From an uncultured Lachnospiraceae bacterium (GTDB taxonomy: Bacteria; Bacillota_A; Clostridia; Lachnospirales; Lachnospiraceae), in contig CADBNG010000096.1 of NCBI GenBank assembly GCA_902795985.1, positions 1-5,019 on the forward strand: a DNA stretch of 5,019 nt. Direction: 5' to 3'. The notes under the pieces were generated by a model. That model saw only the letters and a list, made by a program, of their open reading frames with translations, had not been told where the DNA came from and did no database searches. Below are positions 1-5,019 of this stretch, piece by piece. A program made the position numbers and the translations under genes. Each line of letters opens with the position of its first letter. Within the stretch, counting starts at the first letter, position 1.

Positions 1-22
1 ATGAACTATCGCATAATGATTG

Positions 23-51
23 TTGTATTAGTTCCATCGCGTATATAGAAT
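23..51 (+). promoter_or_regulatory. Candidate sigma-A type promoter for the symporter-thioesterase operon
   Basis: A -35-like TTGTAT (23-28) is followed after 17 bp by a -10-like TAGAAT (46-51), which matches TATAAT at five of six positions; the -35 matches at three of six. It lies in AT-rich DNA about 50 bp upstream of the first start codon, as expected for a promoter. Overlapping alternatives exist (TTGTTG at 20-25, TATATA at 42-47). The prediction rests on consensus matching only. Confidence 0.45.
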
Positions 52-103
52 AATAAAAAGAACGCCATGTCTTTTTCTGATTTGATAAACGGTGGGCAGC
101 AGG

Positions 104-1705
104 ATGGAATCGATTGAAATAAAAGACAAATCGGAATTTGATAAAGCACGGAAATACGTATTGGAGATGCTGAAAAGCAGGCGTATCGCGGAGTCGGTCG
201 TTTCGGAAACCATGCTGATTTTCGAGGCTCTTTTCCATGAAATCTTTTCCCGGAAGGAAAATGAGGACGCGGCCGTCACGATCCGGGGCTATGAGCGGCT
301 GGGATCGGTTTCGATCCGGTTCGCTTTCGAGGGCGGAATGTATGCTCCCGGAAAGGATGAGACGGATCCGGATTCACCGGAAGCAAAGATCCTTCATGCG
401 TACTCGGATAAGATTGATTACAGTTATCAGCTCGGATTGAACAGGATCCGGATCACGATCCTGAACAGTCATATAAATACAATGCTGCCCTGCGGCGCGG
501 CGGTCATATGCGGGATACTGGCGTATTTACTGCTGCATTTTCTCGGGAACAGGAATGTGGAAGAAAGGATGCTTTCCGGTTTTGTTCTCCCGCTGGAAAG
601 GATGTTCGGAAACGCCATGCTGATGGTCGGCGCTCCGGTCACCTTCTTTTCCCTTTTAAAAAATCTTACGAATGTATATATTATTTCGGAGCGCAGCTCC
701 TATGTCAGGATGCTCAGGAGGACGATCATCGTTACTTCTGTGATATCCATACTGCTTGCGATAGCTGCTGCGCTGCTGACAGCCGGAATCGTATCACAGT
801 CCGTGTCTTTTACGGCTTATACGACCATGAGGGTTGATATGACGGTCCCGGATTTTATCGTATCGCTGGTGCCTGATAATATTTTCGCGCCGTTCCAGAT
901 GGTTTCGCCTTTTCCGCTGATCATCGTTGCGTCGATCGTTGTTATTGCCCTGTGTTCTGTGGGCAAACACTTTGACAGACTGAAAATGGTCGTTGACACC
1001 TGCTATGCGCTGCTTTCAAGGATACTCAGTATCATAATGGCGGTGCTCCCGTTTTTCGTATTCCTGGCGATCCTGCATATGCTGCTTGCGGACGGCGCCC
1101 CTGCTGCCTTGTATTTGGCGGAACTGACGGCTGGTGTTCTGGTGAGCCTGCTGCTTATGGCGGTTTTTTACTGGATCCGTTTAAAAAAGAGCGGAATCAA
1201 GGCATTGCCGTTCGGTAAAAAACTGAAACCGCTGCTGGCGGAAAACTATTTGATCGGCTCAGCGCTCGACGCGGCCCCGTATAATATCCGGTATTGTTCC
1301 AGGGCCTTCCACATGGATCGAAAAAAGCTGTCGCTTTCGATACCGGTGCTGGCCCAGATCAATCTTGACGGGAACTGCTTTATTATCACTTATGTTTCTC
1401 TGATCCTTATGCTGGCAAGCAAAACAACAGCAGGCTGGGTCAATATAGCGCTGATCGCTCTGCTGGTGCTTTTCCTGTCTCTGGGCGCGCCGAATCAACC
1501 GGGTTCCTGCCTGATCGGGATCCTGATAATTCTGACTTATATGAACGCGCTGGAACTGATCCCGCTGGCGATTTTCTGTGAGGTGGCATTCGGCAGTCTT
1601 TTGAATCTGATCAATATTACCGGTGATATCGTTACAGCAGCGGAATTCGACCGGAAAGAGAAGACAGGCATGAAAATGGAAAGCATGGGAAAGAACATGC
1701 ATTAG
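104..1705 (+). CDS. Sodium:dicarboxylate symporter (SDF/DAACS) family protein with an N-terminal degenerate HATPase-like domain
   Basis: This is a 533-residue membrane protein. Residues 1-120 are soluble and resemble an RsbW/GHKL-type ATPase fold: helix 31-50 carries E41 where the N-box begins, but the N-box Asn is replaced by H45; residues 74-82 (FEGGMYAPG) sit where a DxGxx G1 box would be; and 95-120 match the closing helix and strand. Residues ~125-515 are the transporter. They are hydrophobic throughout, with the SDF hallmarks LVPDNIFAPF (255-264), INLDGN (419-424, NMDGT in GltPh), QPGS (465-468, the HP2 tip) and NITGD (504-508, NVTGD in GltPh). The HP1 serine motif is replaced by SALDAAP (386-392). 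SDF members normally have about 400-450 residues, so the extra length is the N-terminal domain. I chose ATG 104 because GGTGGG (91-96) lies 7 nt upstream; an in-frame GTG at 92 has no such site. Family membership is well supported. The substrate is unknown, and ATP binding by the N-terminal domain is doubtful. Confidence 0.88.
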   Translation: MESIEIKDKSEFDKARKYVLEMLKSRRIAESVVSETMLIFEALFHEIFSRKENEDAAVTIRGYERLGSVSIRFAFEGGMYAPGKDETDPDSPEAKILHAYSDKIDYSYQLGLNRIRITILNSHINTMLPCGAAVICGILAYLLLHFLGNRNVEERMLSGFVLPLERMFGNAMLMVGAPVTFFSLLKNLTNVYIISERSSYVRMLRRTIIVTSVISILLAIAAALLTAGIVSQSVSFTAYTTMRVDMTVPDFIVSLVPDNIFAPFQMVSPFPLIIVASIVVIALCSVGKHFDRLKMVVDTCYALLSRILSIIMAVLPFFVFLAILHMLLADGAPAALYLAELTAGVLVSLLLMAVFYWIRLKKSGIKALPFGKKLKPLLAENYLIGSALDAAPYNIRYCSRAFHMDRKKLSLSIPVLAQINLDGNCFIITYVSLILMLASKTTAGWVNIALIALLVLFLSLGAPNQPGSCLIGILIILTYMNALELIPLAIFCEVAFGSLLNLINITGDIVTAAEFDRKEKTGMKMESMGKNMH

Positions 1706-1720
1706 CGGAAGGAAAAAGAA

Positions 1721-2203
1721 ATGACAAGAACCATGGATATTCATATGAGCAAGGAAGACACCAGGGATCAGGCCGGAATGGAACACGCCTTCCGGAAATA
1801 TTTTGAAGACCTGAAAAGGGACGGCGGACAGCAGCTGAACGAACTGCTGGAGGCGGAGTTCGCTTTCTGCAGCTTTGAGGAAAAGGAAGTCTGGCTTAAG
1901 ACCAATCCCAAACCCTGGATGGCCAATCCGGAAGGGCTTATGCACGGCGGAATTATCGCATCTTATCTGGATTACGCAATGGGAATGCTGTGCCATTACA
2001 GTGTCGGCGAAAGGCTGATGCCGACGCTCCATCTGGACGTCAACTATCTCCGTCCGGTCATGATTGGCAAACCCATCTGGATCCGCGCAAAGATCATCAA
2101 ACAGGGCAGAAATGTAACGTATGCGGAAGGGGCGATTTATCCGGAAGGAATGAAGGAACGCCTTCTGGCTGTGGGAACCGGATCGTATTATAAGACGGAA
2201 TGA
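1721..2203 (+). CDS. PaaI-like hotdog-fold thioesterase
   Basis: This 160-residue cytosolic protein has the single hotdog domain of the PaaI/4HBT thioesterase superfamily, whose members hydrolyse acyl-CoA or other acyl thioesters. Residues 69-90 show the signature N-P-E-G-L-M-H-G-G followed by a hydrophobic helix with D84. In PaaI enzymes the HGG turn and this Asp help form the active site. The strand TLHLDVNYLRP (102-112) and the following strands (118-140, 148-157) complete the hotdog sheet. The first ~45 residues are charged and helical, longer than in minimal PaaI proteins. AAGGA (1709-1713) lies 7 nt before the ATG and supports this start. The gene begins 15 nt after the symporter stop, so the two are probably co-transcribed. 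The acyl substrate cannot be read from the sequence. Confidence 0.87.
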   Translation: MTRTMDIHMSKEDTRDQAGMEHAFRKYFEDLKRDGGQQLNELLEAEFAFCSFEEKEVWLKTNPKPWMANPEGLMHGGIIASYLDYAMGMLCHYSVGERLMPTLHLDVNYLRPVMIGKPIWIRAKIIKQGRNVTYAEGAIYPEGMKERLLAVGTGSYYKTE

Positions 2204-2309
2204 GGCGAAGGGGACAGTCCCCTTCGCCCCCCTGTTCCGTCCCTTGCAATCCGGAGCCGAAGGGGACAGTCCCCTTCGCCCCCTGCTCCGTCCCTTGCGG
2301 TCCGGAGCC
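2204..2309. repeat. Two tandem ~52-bp palindromic repeat units (GGGGACAGTCCCC type)
   Basis: Unit 1 (2207-2258, 52 bp) and unit 2 (2259-2309, 51 bp) differ by one C indel and three substitutions (T/C at 2235, AA/GG at 2248-2249). Each opens with a palindrome centred on GGGGACAGTCCCC. In copy 1 the arms are GGCGAAGGGGAC (2204-2215) and its exact complement (2217-2228), 12 bp around a single A. In copy 2 the perfect arms are 10 bp (2258-2267 and 2269-2278). Each unit ends in TCCGGAGCC. The array starts at the base after the thioesterase stop codon and fills most of the gap to the convergent DMT gene. It resembles REP-type intergenic repeats mobilised by RAYT transposases, but no transposase is present here. 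The hairpins might also stop or stabilise converging transcripts; there is no T tract. Confidence 0.88.
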
Positions 2310-2315
2310 TGTCGG

Positions 2316-2333
2316 GGAGCCGGAAGCGGCTCC
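2316..2333. terminator. GC-rich hairpin between convergent genes, possible terminator
   Basis: GGAGCCG (2316-2322) and CGGCTCC (2327-2333) form a perfect 7-bp stem with a GAAG loop. The stem ends one base before the last base of the DMT gene stop codon on the opposite strand. No T run follows on either strand, so it is not a canonical intrinsic terminator. GGAGCC also ends both upstream repeat units (2253-2258, 2304-2309), so the right arm could pair with any of the three copies, and the hairpin may be a decayed part of the repeat array. Confidence 0.4.
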
Positions 2334-2334
2334 G

Positions 2335-3204
2335 TCACGGTTCGCCGACGGAACGGTTTGCCGGCTTCGCCGCTCGGACAAACATCGCGCCTACGATCAG
2401 GATGCATCCGATGATGGTCTGTACGGAAAACCGGCTGTGGAATATCAGGATTGTCATCACGACGCTGGTGATCGGCTCCAGCATGTTGATAAAGGCTGCG
2501 ACACCGGCTCCGATCGTGGAAATTCCCTTGTTCAGAAAGAAAAAGCCGAGAAAGCCCATCAGTCCGCAGATCAGCAGGATGGGTATTCCTTTCGGCGCGG
2601 GAAACGACAGCCATTCCCCCCGCGCGGTGATCAGGACCGCCGTGGATCCGGTGCCGATGAGACCGGTGTAGAACAGCATCACCACAGGCGGAATCGCAGC
2701 AAGCTCTGAATGTTCGGTCATAAGATAGTAAAACCCGAAAGCGAAGCTGCTCAGGGCGGCGAAAAGAACACCGGTAAGACGGGCGCCGGAAGCATTCCCG
2801 GCAATGCCTAAAAGTCCGGCCAGAGAAAGGAAAATCGCCACTCCCGTCTGCCAGGTCCATTTTTCATGAAAGAAGAAGACCAGAGCCAGGCTTACGAGAG
2901 TCGGAAAGAAAAAATGCACCATCGTTGCAATGCCGGCAGGAATCATACTGTAGGCGGTGACAAGGAAGATCTCCGTCATACCCCGGCCGATAATTCCGGT
3001 CAGAAGAATCGCAAACACCTGCTTTTTTGTTAACCGGAAAGACTCTTTTCTCGTAATTGCGCCAAGCCCCGCAAGGATACCCCCGACTGCCATGGTCCCG
3101 AACGCGACGGTATCCGGAGCCACTTCTTCAGTCAGCAGAAACTGCTGTACGGAAGGAATGCTTCCGAACAGGAGAGAAGCCAGAATAATAAAAAATACTC
3201 CCAT
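2335..3204 (-). CDS. EamA/DMT-superfamily transporter, 10 TM
   Basis: This 289-residue integral membrane protein has the classic EamA architecture of two five-helix repeats, and the length is typical of the family. Hydrophobic segments fall near residues 2-22, 35-52, 63-82, 90-111, 119-136, 142-160, 173-192, 207-225, 231-250 and 262-277. The end of repeat 1 has FFFPTLVSLALVFFFHEKW (98-116). Repeat 2 has the matching NMLEPITSVVMTILIF (240-255), including the typical E-P pair at 243-244, followed by a glycine-containing last helix. Such proteins are metabolite exporters or permeases in the cytoplasmic membrane; the substrate cannot be predicted. GAGGG (3211-3215 on the complementary strand) lies 6 nt before the ATG and fixes the start. 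The gene converges on the thioesterase and diverges from the exported-protein gene, so it appears monocistronic. Confidence 0.9.
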   Translation of the reverse strand: MGVFFIILASLLFGSIPSVQQFLLTEEVAPDTVAFGTMAVGGILAGLGAITRKESFRLTKKQVFAILLTGIIGRGMTEIFLVTAYSMIPAGIATMVHFFFPTLVSLALVFFFHEKWTWQTGVAIFLSLAGLLGIAGNASGARLTGVLFAALSSFAFGFYYLMTEHSELAAIPPVVMLFYTGLIGTGSTAVLITARGEWLSFPAPKGIPILLICGLMGFLGFFFLNKGISTIGAGVAAFINMLEPITSVVMTILIFHSRFSVQTIIGCILIVGAMFVRAAKPANRSVGEP

Positions 3205-3213
3205 TTTAATCCC

Positions 3214-3331
3214 TCAGCATATGATAACCGGGACGGATTCGATGGTTCTGTCCGGAACCGCGCAGTTCCCGGGCGGCTTTTTGCCCGCAGCAGGGCATCC
3301 TGTAATCTCTGATGAAATCAGCATATCATAA
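3214..3331. repeat. Split 14-bp direct repeat TCAGCATATSATAA, copies 104 bp apart
   Basis: The copy at 3214-3227 (TCAGCATATGATAA) and the copy at 3318-3331 (TCAGCATATCATAA) match at 13 of 14 positions. The first overlaps the DMT ribosome-binding region, and the second covers the proximal -10 candidate of the same gene. The DNA between them is clearly more GC-rich than that outside. The copies could be regulator sites, flanking duplications of an inserted segment, or chance. Confidence 0.45.
3254..3269 (-). promoter_or_regulatory. Hairpin in the 5' leader of the DMT transporter mRNA
   Basis: Read on the minus strand, GGAACT and GGTTCC form a 6-bp stem (one T-G wobble) around a GCGC loop. It sits in a GC-rich leader that also contains a GCCC/GGGC stem possibility and a GGAC/GTCC pairing near 3231-3253. 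The predicted leader is about 120-150 nt from either candidate promoter. I do not recognise a known riboswitch class. Confidence 0.25.
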
Positions 3332-3354
3332 AGAATCAATAATAGGTCATACAA
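3325..3354 (-). promoter_or_regulatory. Candidate proximal promoter of the DMT transporter
   Basis: On the minus strand, TTGTAT (3349-3354) is followed after 18 bp by TATGAT (3325-3330), which matches TATAAT at five of six positions. It would give a leader of about 115 nt before the start codon. The -10 lies inside one copy of the split 14-bp repeat. Confidence 0.4.
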
Positions 3355-3356
3355 TA

Positions 3357-3385
3357 ATTATATCGATTCATGCTCTTTCAGTCAT
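3357..3385 (-). promoter_or_regulatory. Candidate distal promoter of the DMT transporter
   Basis: On the minus strand, ATGACT (3380-3385; four of six matches to TTGACA) is followed after exactly 17 bp by a perfect TATAAT (3357-3362). This is the best promoter match in the intergenic region. It would run in tandem with the proximal candidate and give a leader of roughly 150 nt. Confidence 0.5.
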
Positions 3386-3573
3386 ATGGGCCGTGTTTTA
3401 AATGAAAGAAGGCGGAAACATTATTCTTTATGCATTCACCAGGTATGGCACCCGGTGTACCGGTATTACGGATCCTGTCACTGGCCATTCGATGAAATGA
3501 TCCGAATGATTTTGCGCAGCCGGACCGGGCATTCAGAGCTGTGCCTTATTGCCGCAGTGCCGGTAATATTCGA

Positions 3574-3609
3574 TTGACGAAAGGTCCGGTTTCCTGTAGT
3601 TTATATAAG
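3574..3609 (+). promoter_or_regulatory. Possible promoter of the exported acidic protein gene
   Basis: TTGACG (3574-3579) is a good -35 match, and the AT-rich TAGTTTATATAAG follows at 3597-3609. At 17-bp spacing the -10 would be TAGTTT (three of six). The better hexamer TATAAG (3604-3609) is too far downstream at 24 bp. The position, about 95-130 bp before the start codon, is reasonable, but the pairing is imperfect, so this is a weak call. Confidence 0.25.
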
Positions 3610-3691
3610 GAAAAGAATCTGAAAAACGCTTCATAATACCCGTTCTCCAGCTGCTCTTTGCGGCAGTCGGGTGGGATTTTCAACAGGCTCA

Positions 3692-3698
3692 GGGAGGG
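3692..3698 (+). promoter_or_regulatory. Strong Shine-Dalgarno site fixing the start at 3703
   Basis: GGGAGGG lies 4 nt before ATG 3703. It is among the strongest ribosome-binding sites in the window, and that ATG is directly followed by a signal-peptide-like sequence, so the two signals support each other. Confidence 0.75.
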
Positions 3699-3702
3699 CG
3701 TT

Positions 3703-5019
3703 ATGCATCTTCGTAAGGTTTTCTGTTTTATATTGGCGCTTGTTCTGACAGCAGGGATTCTGTATATTCCCGCATCCGCCGGGACGGATACAAATGCCGG
3801 GCTGACGGATTTGAAGTATGAAGAAGAAACGGCTGTTCCTTCCGCCGGAGAAGCGCAGACCCCGGAAGCCGCAGATCCGGCCGAATCCTTACCGCAATCC
3901 GATGAAACCGTGATTACGGATGAGCCGGCTGCAGAGCCGGATGAAGAATCCGGAACATCACAGATTGATGCGGATGCGGAAGAGCAGCAGTCTGGCGGCG
4001 CGGATGCGCAGGGACAGCAGCCCGCCGATGCGGATGCGGGAGAAAACCGGCCGGCTGATTCGGACGGTGAAGACCTGCAGCAAACCGGTCCGGACGGGGA
4101 AGACCCGCTTCGGGAGGAGATTCCGGAGACCGAAGAGAACGTTCCGGAGGAGACGGTGACAGAAGATCTGCAGCAGGAGCCTTCCGGGGAAGCGGCTGCG
4201 TCTGATGAAGAGAAGGTCCCTGTGCAGGAAAATGAAGAAAACATAAAAGTTTTGCCGGCACTTTCGGATGAGACGGGTGAATATCCCGATTTTGACGACC
4301 CGGAAGACTACGACGCGGTGAATGAAGTGGATCCGAAGGAAGCGGCGGAAGCGGCGGACAAGTTCCGGGAGGCCCTGGAGAAATTTTCCTCCTCCGGCGC
4401 GGACCTGAGCAAGCTGGCCACTGTTATTGAACGGTTTGGCGGGGTTACGGCCCTGGCGAGCGGCAGCGTTGCCATTCTGCAGATGATGGGACTGATCGAG
4501 GATCCGACGGCGGCAAGCCTGGCGGAGATCCTTACGGAAGTCCTCAATATTGAAGGCCAGCTGCACGAACTGGATCTGAAGCTGGATAAGATCCGGGAAC
4601 AGCTGTTCGAAATGGCGGCCACCCAGGAAGAAATCAAACGGGATACCGAGACCCGGGATTATCTGTCTTACTGGGATAAATTTGATACTGACTTCCGCGT
4701 GCCGCTGTCGGATCATATTACCGAGTATCAGGGATATATCCATCGCGGTGTCGAATCATGGTGGAAAAGCAGGGATCATGAAGGCCTGAGAGCCGTTTAT
4801 ACCAGGTATAAGGGCGAAATCTCCATTACGTATTCCAAAGCTGCATATGATTCCGGTATTCCTTCCACCGCGGACAACGGGGAAACCGTTCTGAAGAACC
4901 AGTGCGTCGGAATTCCCGCTGATTACATGCCGGACACCCGTTCAGAAAGCTTTGATGTGAATCACTACGAAGAACGTCTGACCGCGATGCTGAAGGAGAG
5001 CTTCCTGTCGGCGGCGGCG
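3703..5019 (+). CDS. Exported acidic protein with C-terminal helical/coiled-coil region; 3' end beyond the window
   Basis: The frame stays open for 439 codons to the last base, so the gene is truncated by the window. Residues 1-26 form a signal peptide: MHLRK, a hydrophobic core (6-22) and a P-A-S-A end, with likely cleavage after A26 and no lipobox. Residues ~27-210 are a low-complexity linker rich in Glu, Asp, Ala, Pro and Gln, with only five Lys/Arg, containing DADA (89-92, 109-112) and EDLQQ (123-127, 154-158) repeats. Residues ~211-245 are a charged helix, 248-265 a hydrophobic segment, and 276-304 a coiled coil with hydrophobic residues at 276, 280, 283, 287, 290, 294, 297, 301 and 304 (regular 4-3 spacing). 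Residues 320-439 are mixed and Tyr/Trp-containing, with one Cys (C401). I recognise no named family. A hydrophobic helix next to a coiled coil recalls alpha-helical pore-forming proteins, but that is only an analogy. It is probably secreted or wall-associated. Confidence 0.85.
   Translation, partial: MHLRKVFCFILALVLTAGILYIPASAGTDTNAGLTDLKYEEETAVPSAGEAQTPEAADPAESLPQSDETVITDEPAAEPDEESGTSQIDADAEEQQSGGADAQGQQPADADAGENRPADSDGEDLQQTGPDGEDPLREEIPETEENVPEETVTEDLQQEPSGEAAASDEEKVPVQENEENIKVLPALSDETGEYPDFDDPEDYDAVNEVDPKEAAEAADKFREALEKFSSSGADLSKLATVIERFGGVTALASGSVAILQMMGLIEDPTAASLAEILTEVLNIEGQLHELDLKLDKIREQLFEMAATQEEIKRDTETRDYLSYWDKFDTDFRVPLSDHITEYQGYIHRGVESWWKSRDHEGLRAVYTRYKGEISITYSKAAYDSGIPSTADNGETVLKNQCVGIPADYMPDTRSESFDVNHYEERLTAMLKESFLSAAA
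3967..4040 (+). repeat. Short in-frame repeat within the acidic linker
   Basis: GATGCGGATGCGG occurs at 3967-3979 and again at 4027-4039, exactly 60 bp apart and in frame, encoding the two DADA motifs. The spacing suggests a decayed 20-codon duplication (residues ~87-106 against 107-126). The intervening sequence is Gln/Ala/Gly/Asp-rich but clearly diverged, which fits a low-complexity linker growing by small duplications. Confidence 0.5.

Larger units (their letters stand above)
3205..3702. other. Divergent intergenic region with no convincing gene
   Basis: This ~500-bp stretch separates the leftward DMT gene from the rightward exported-protein gene. From left to right it holds the DMT ribosome-binding site, a GC-rich structured leader (about 3225-3300), an AT-rich segment with two leftward promoter candidates (3325-3385), a mixed region of no recognised function (about 3390-3570), and the upstream region and strong ribosome-binding site of the exported protein. 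Small open frames here (for example 3386-3577 +) lack a Shine-Dalgarno site and show no recognisable motifs. Confidence 0.6.

Noticed and set aside
55..76. Inverted repeat AAAAAGA/TCTTTTT before the symporter gene
   Set aside because: The 7-bp stem is almost all A-T with an 8-nt loop, so it is weak, and it lies downstream of the promoter candidate with no separate T tract. Probably chance in AT-rich DNA.
2200..2709. A 169-codon plus-strand open frame over the palindromic repeats and the DMT gene
   Set aside because: Its repeated K-G-T-V-P-F peptide is just a translation of the palindromic repeat DNA, and the rest is antisense to the well-supported DMT transporter.
1259..2860. A 533-codon open frame on the minus strand
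   Set aside because: It runs antisense to the symporter and thioesterase, crosses the palindromic repeats and overlaps the DMT gene out of frame. Its translation is Arg/His/Cys-rich with no domain logic, whereas the genes it overlaps have clear family motifs.
3312..3324. CTGATGAAATCAG resembling a hammerhead ribozyme core
   Set aside because: CTGATGA and GAAA-like bases occur only because the sequence is a small CTGAT/ATCAG hairpin. The three flanking helices of a hammerhead are absent.
3386..3577. A 63-codon plus-strand open frame in the intergenic region
   Set aside because: There is no Shine-Dalgarno site before its ATG, its composition is unremarkable, and its 5' end overlaps the leftward promoter region. 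A real small gene cannot be excluded, but nothing supports it.
3546..4743. Several long minus-strand open frames opposite the exported protein
   Set aside because: They are Ser/Pro- or Arg-rich mirror images of the GC-rich acidic linker codons. The plus-strand frame has a strong ribosome-binding site, a signal peptide and a coherent protein architecture.

Overview
The window looks like chromosomal DNA from a Gram-positive anaerobe of the Clostridia (a Lachnospiraceae- or Oscillospirales-like gut or rumen bacterium). This is inferred from three things: purine-rich Shine-Dalgarno sites, moderate-GC genes separated by AT-rich promoter regions, and a symporter with an extra cytosolic domain of a kind I associate with this class. 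No marker gene settles the taxonomy. I see no rRNA, tRNA, CRISPR array, transposase or integrase.

Layout. (1) Bases 1-103 are an AT-rich leader with a plausible sigma-A type promoter. (2) Bases 104-1705 (+) encode a 533-residue membrane protein: a degenerate GHKL/HATPase-like cytosolic domain joined to a sodium:dicarboxylate symporter (SDF/DAACS) fold. (3) Bases 1721-2203 (+) encode a PaaI-like hotdog thioesterase 15 nt downstream, probably in the same operon. (4) Bases 2204-2333, between convergent genes, hold two tandem copies of a ~52-bp unit, each led by a near-perfect palindrome around GGGGACAGTCCCC, and then a third GC-rich hairpin. (5) Bases 2335-3204 (-) encode a 10-TM EamA/DMT-family exporter. 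(6) Bases 3205-3702 are a divergent intergenic region with two candidate promoters and a structured leader for the DMT gene, a split 14-bp repeat, and the upstream region of the last gene. (7) Bases 3703-5019 (+) are the 5' part of a gene for a large exported protein, open to the window end: signal peptide, ~180-residue acidic low-complexity linker, then a helical region with a hydrophobic segment and a regular coiled coil.

How they fit. The first two genes suggest uptake of a carboxylate-type solute together with acyl-CoA turnover, but the symporter lacks the residues that read acidic amino acids in GltPh, so its substrate is open. The DMT exporter and the exported acidic protein are transcribed divergently and need not be functionally linked. 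The strongest leads are the fusion symporter with its altered binding site, the palindromic tandem repeat, and the exported acidic/helical protein.
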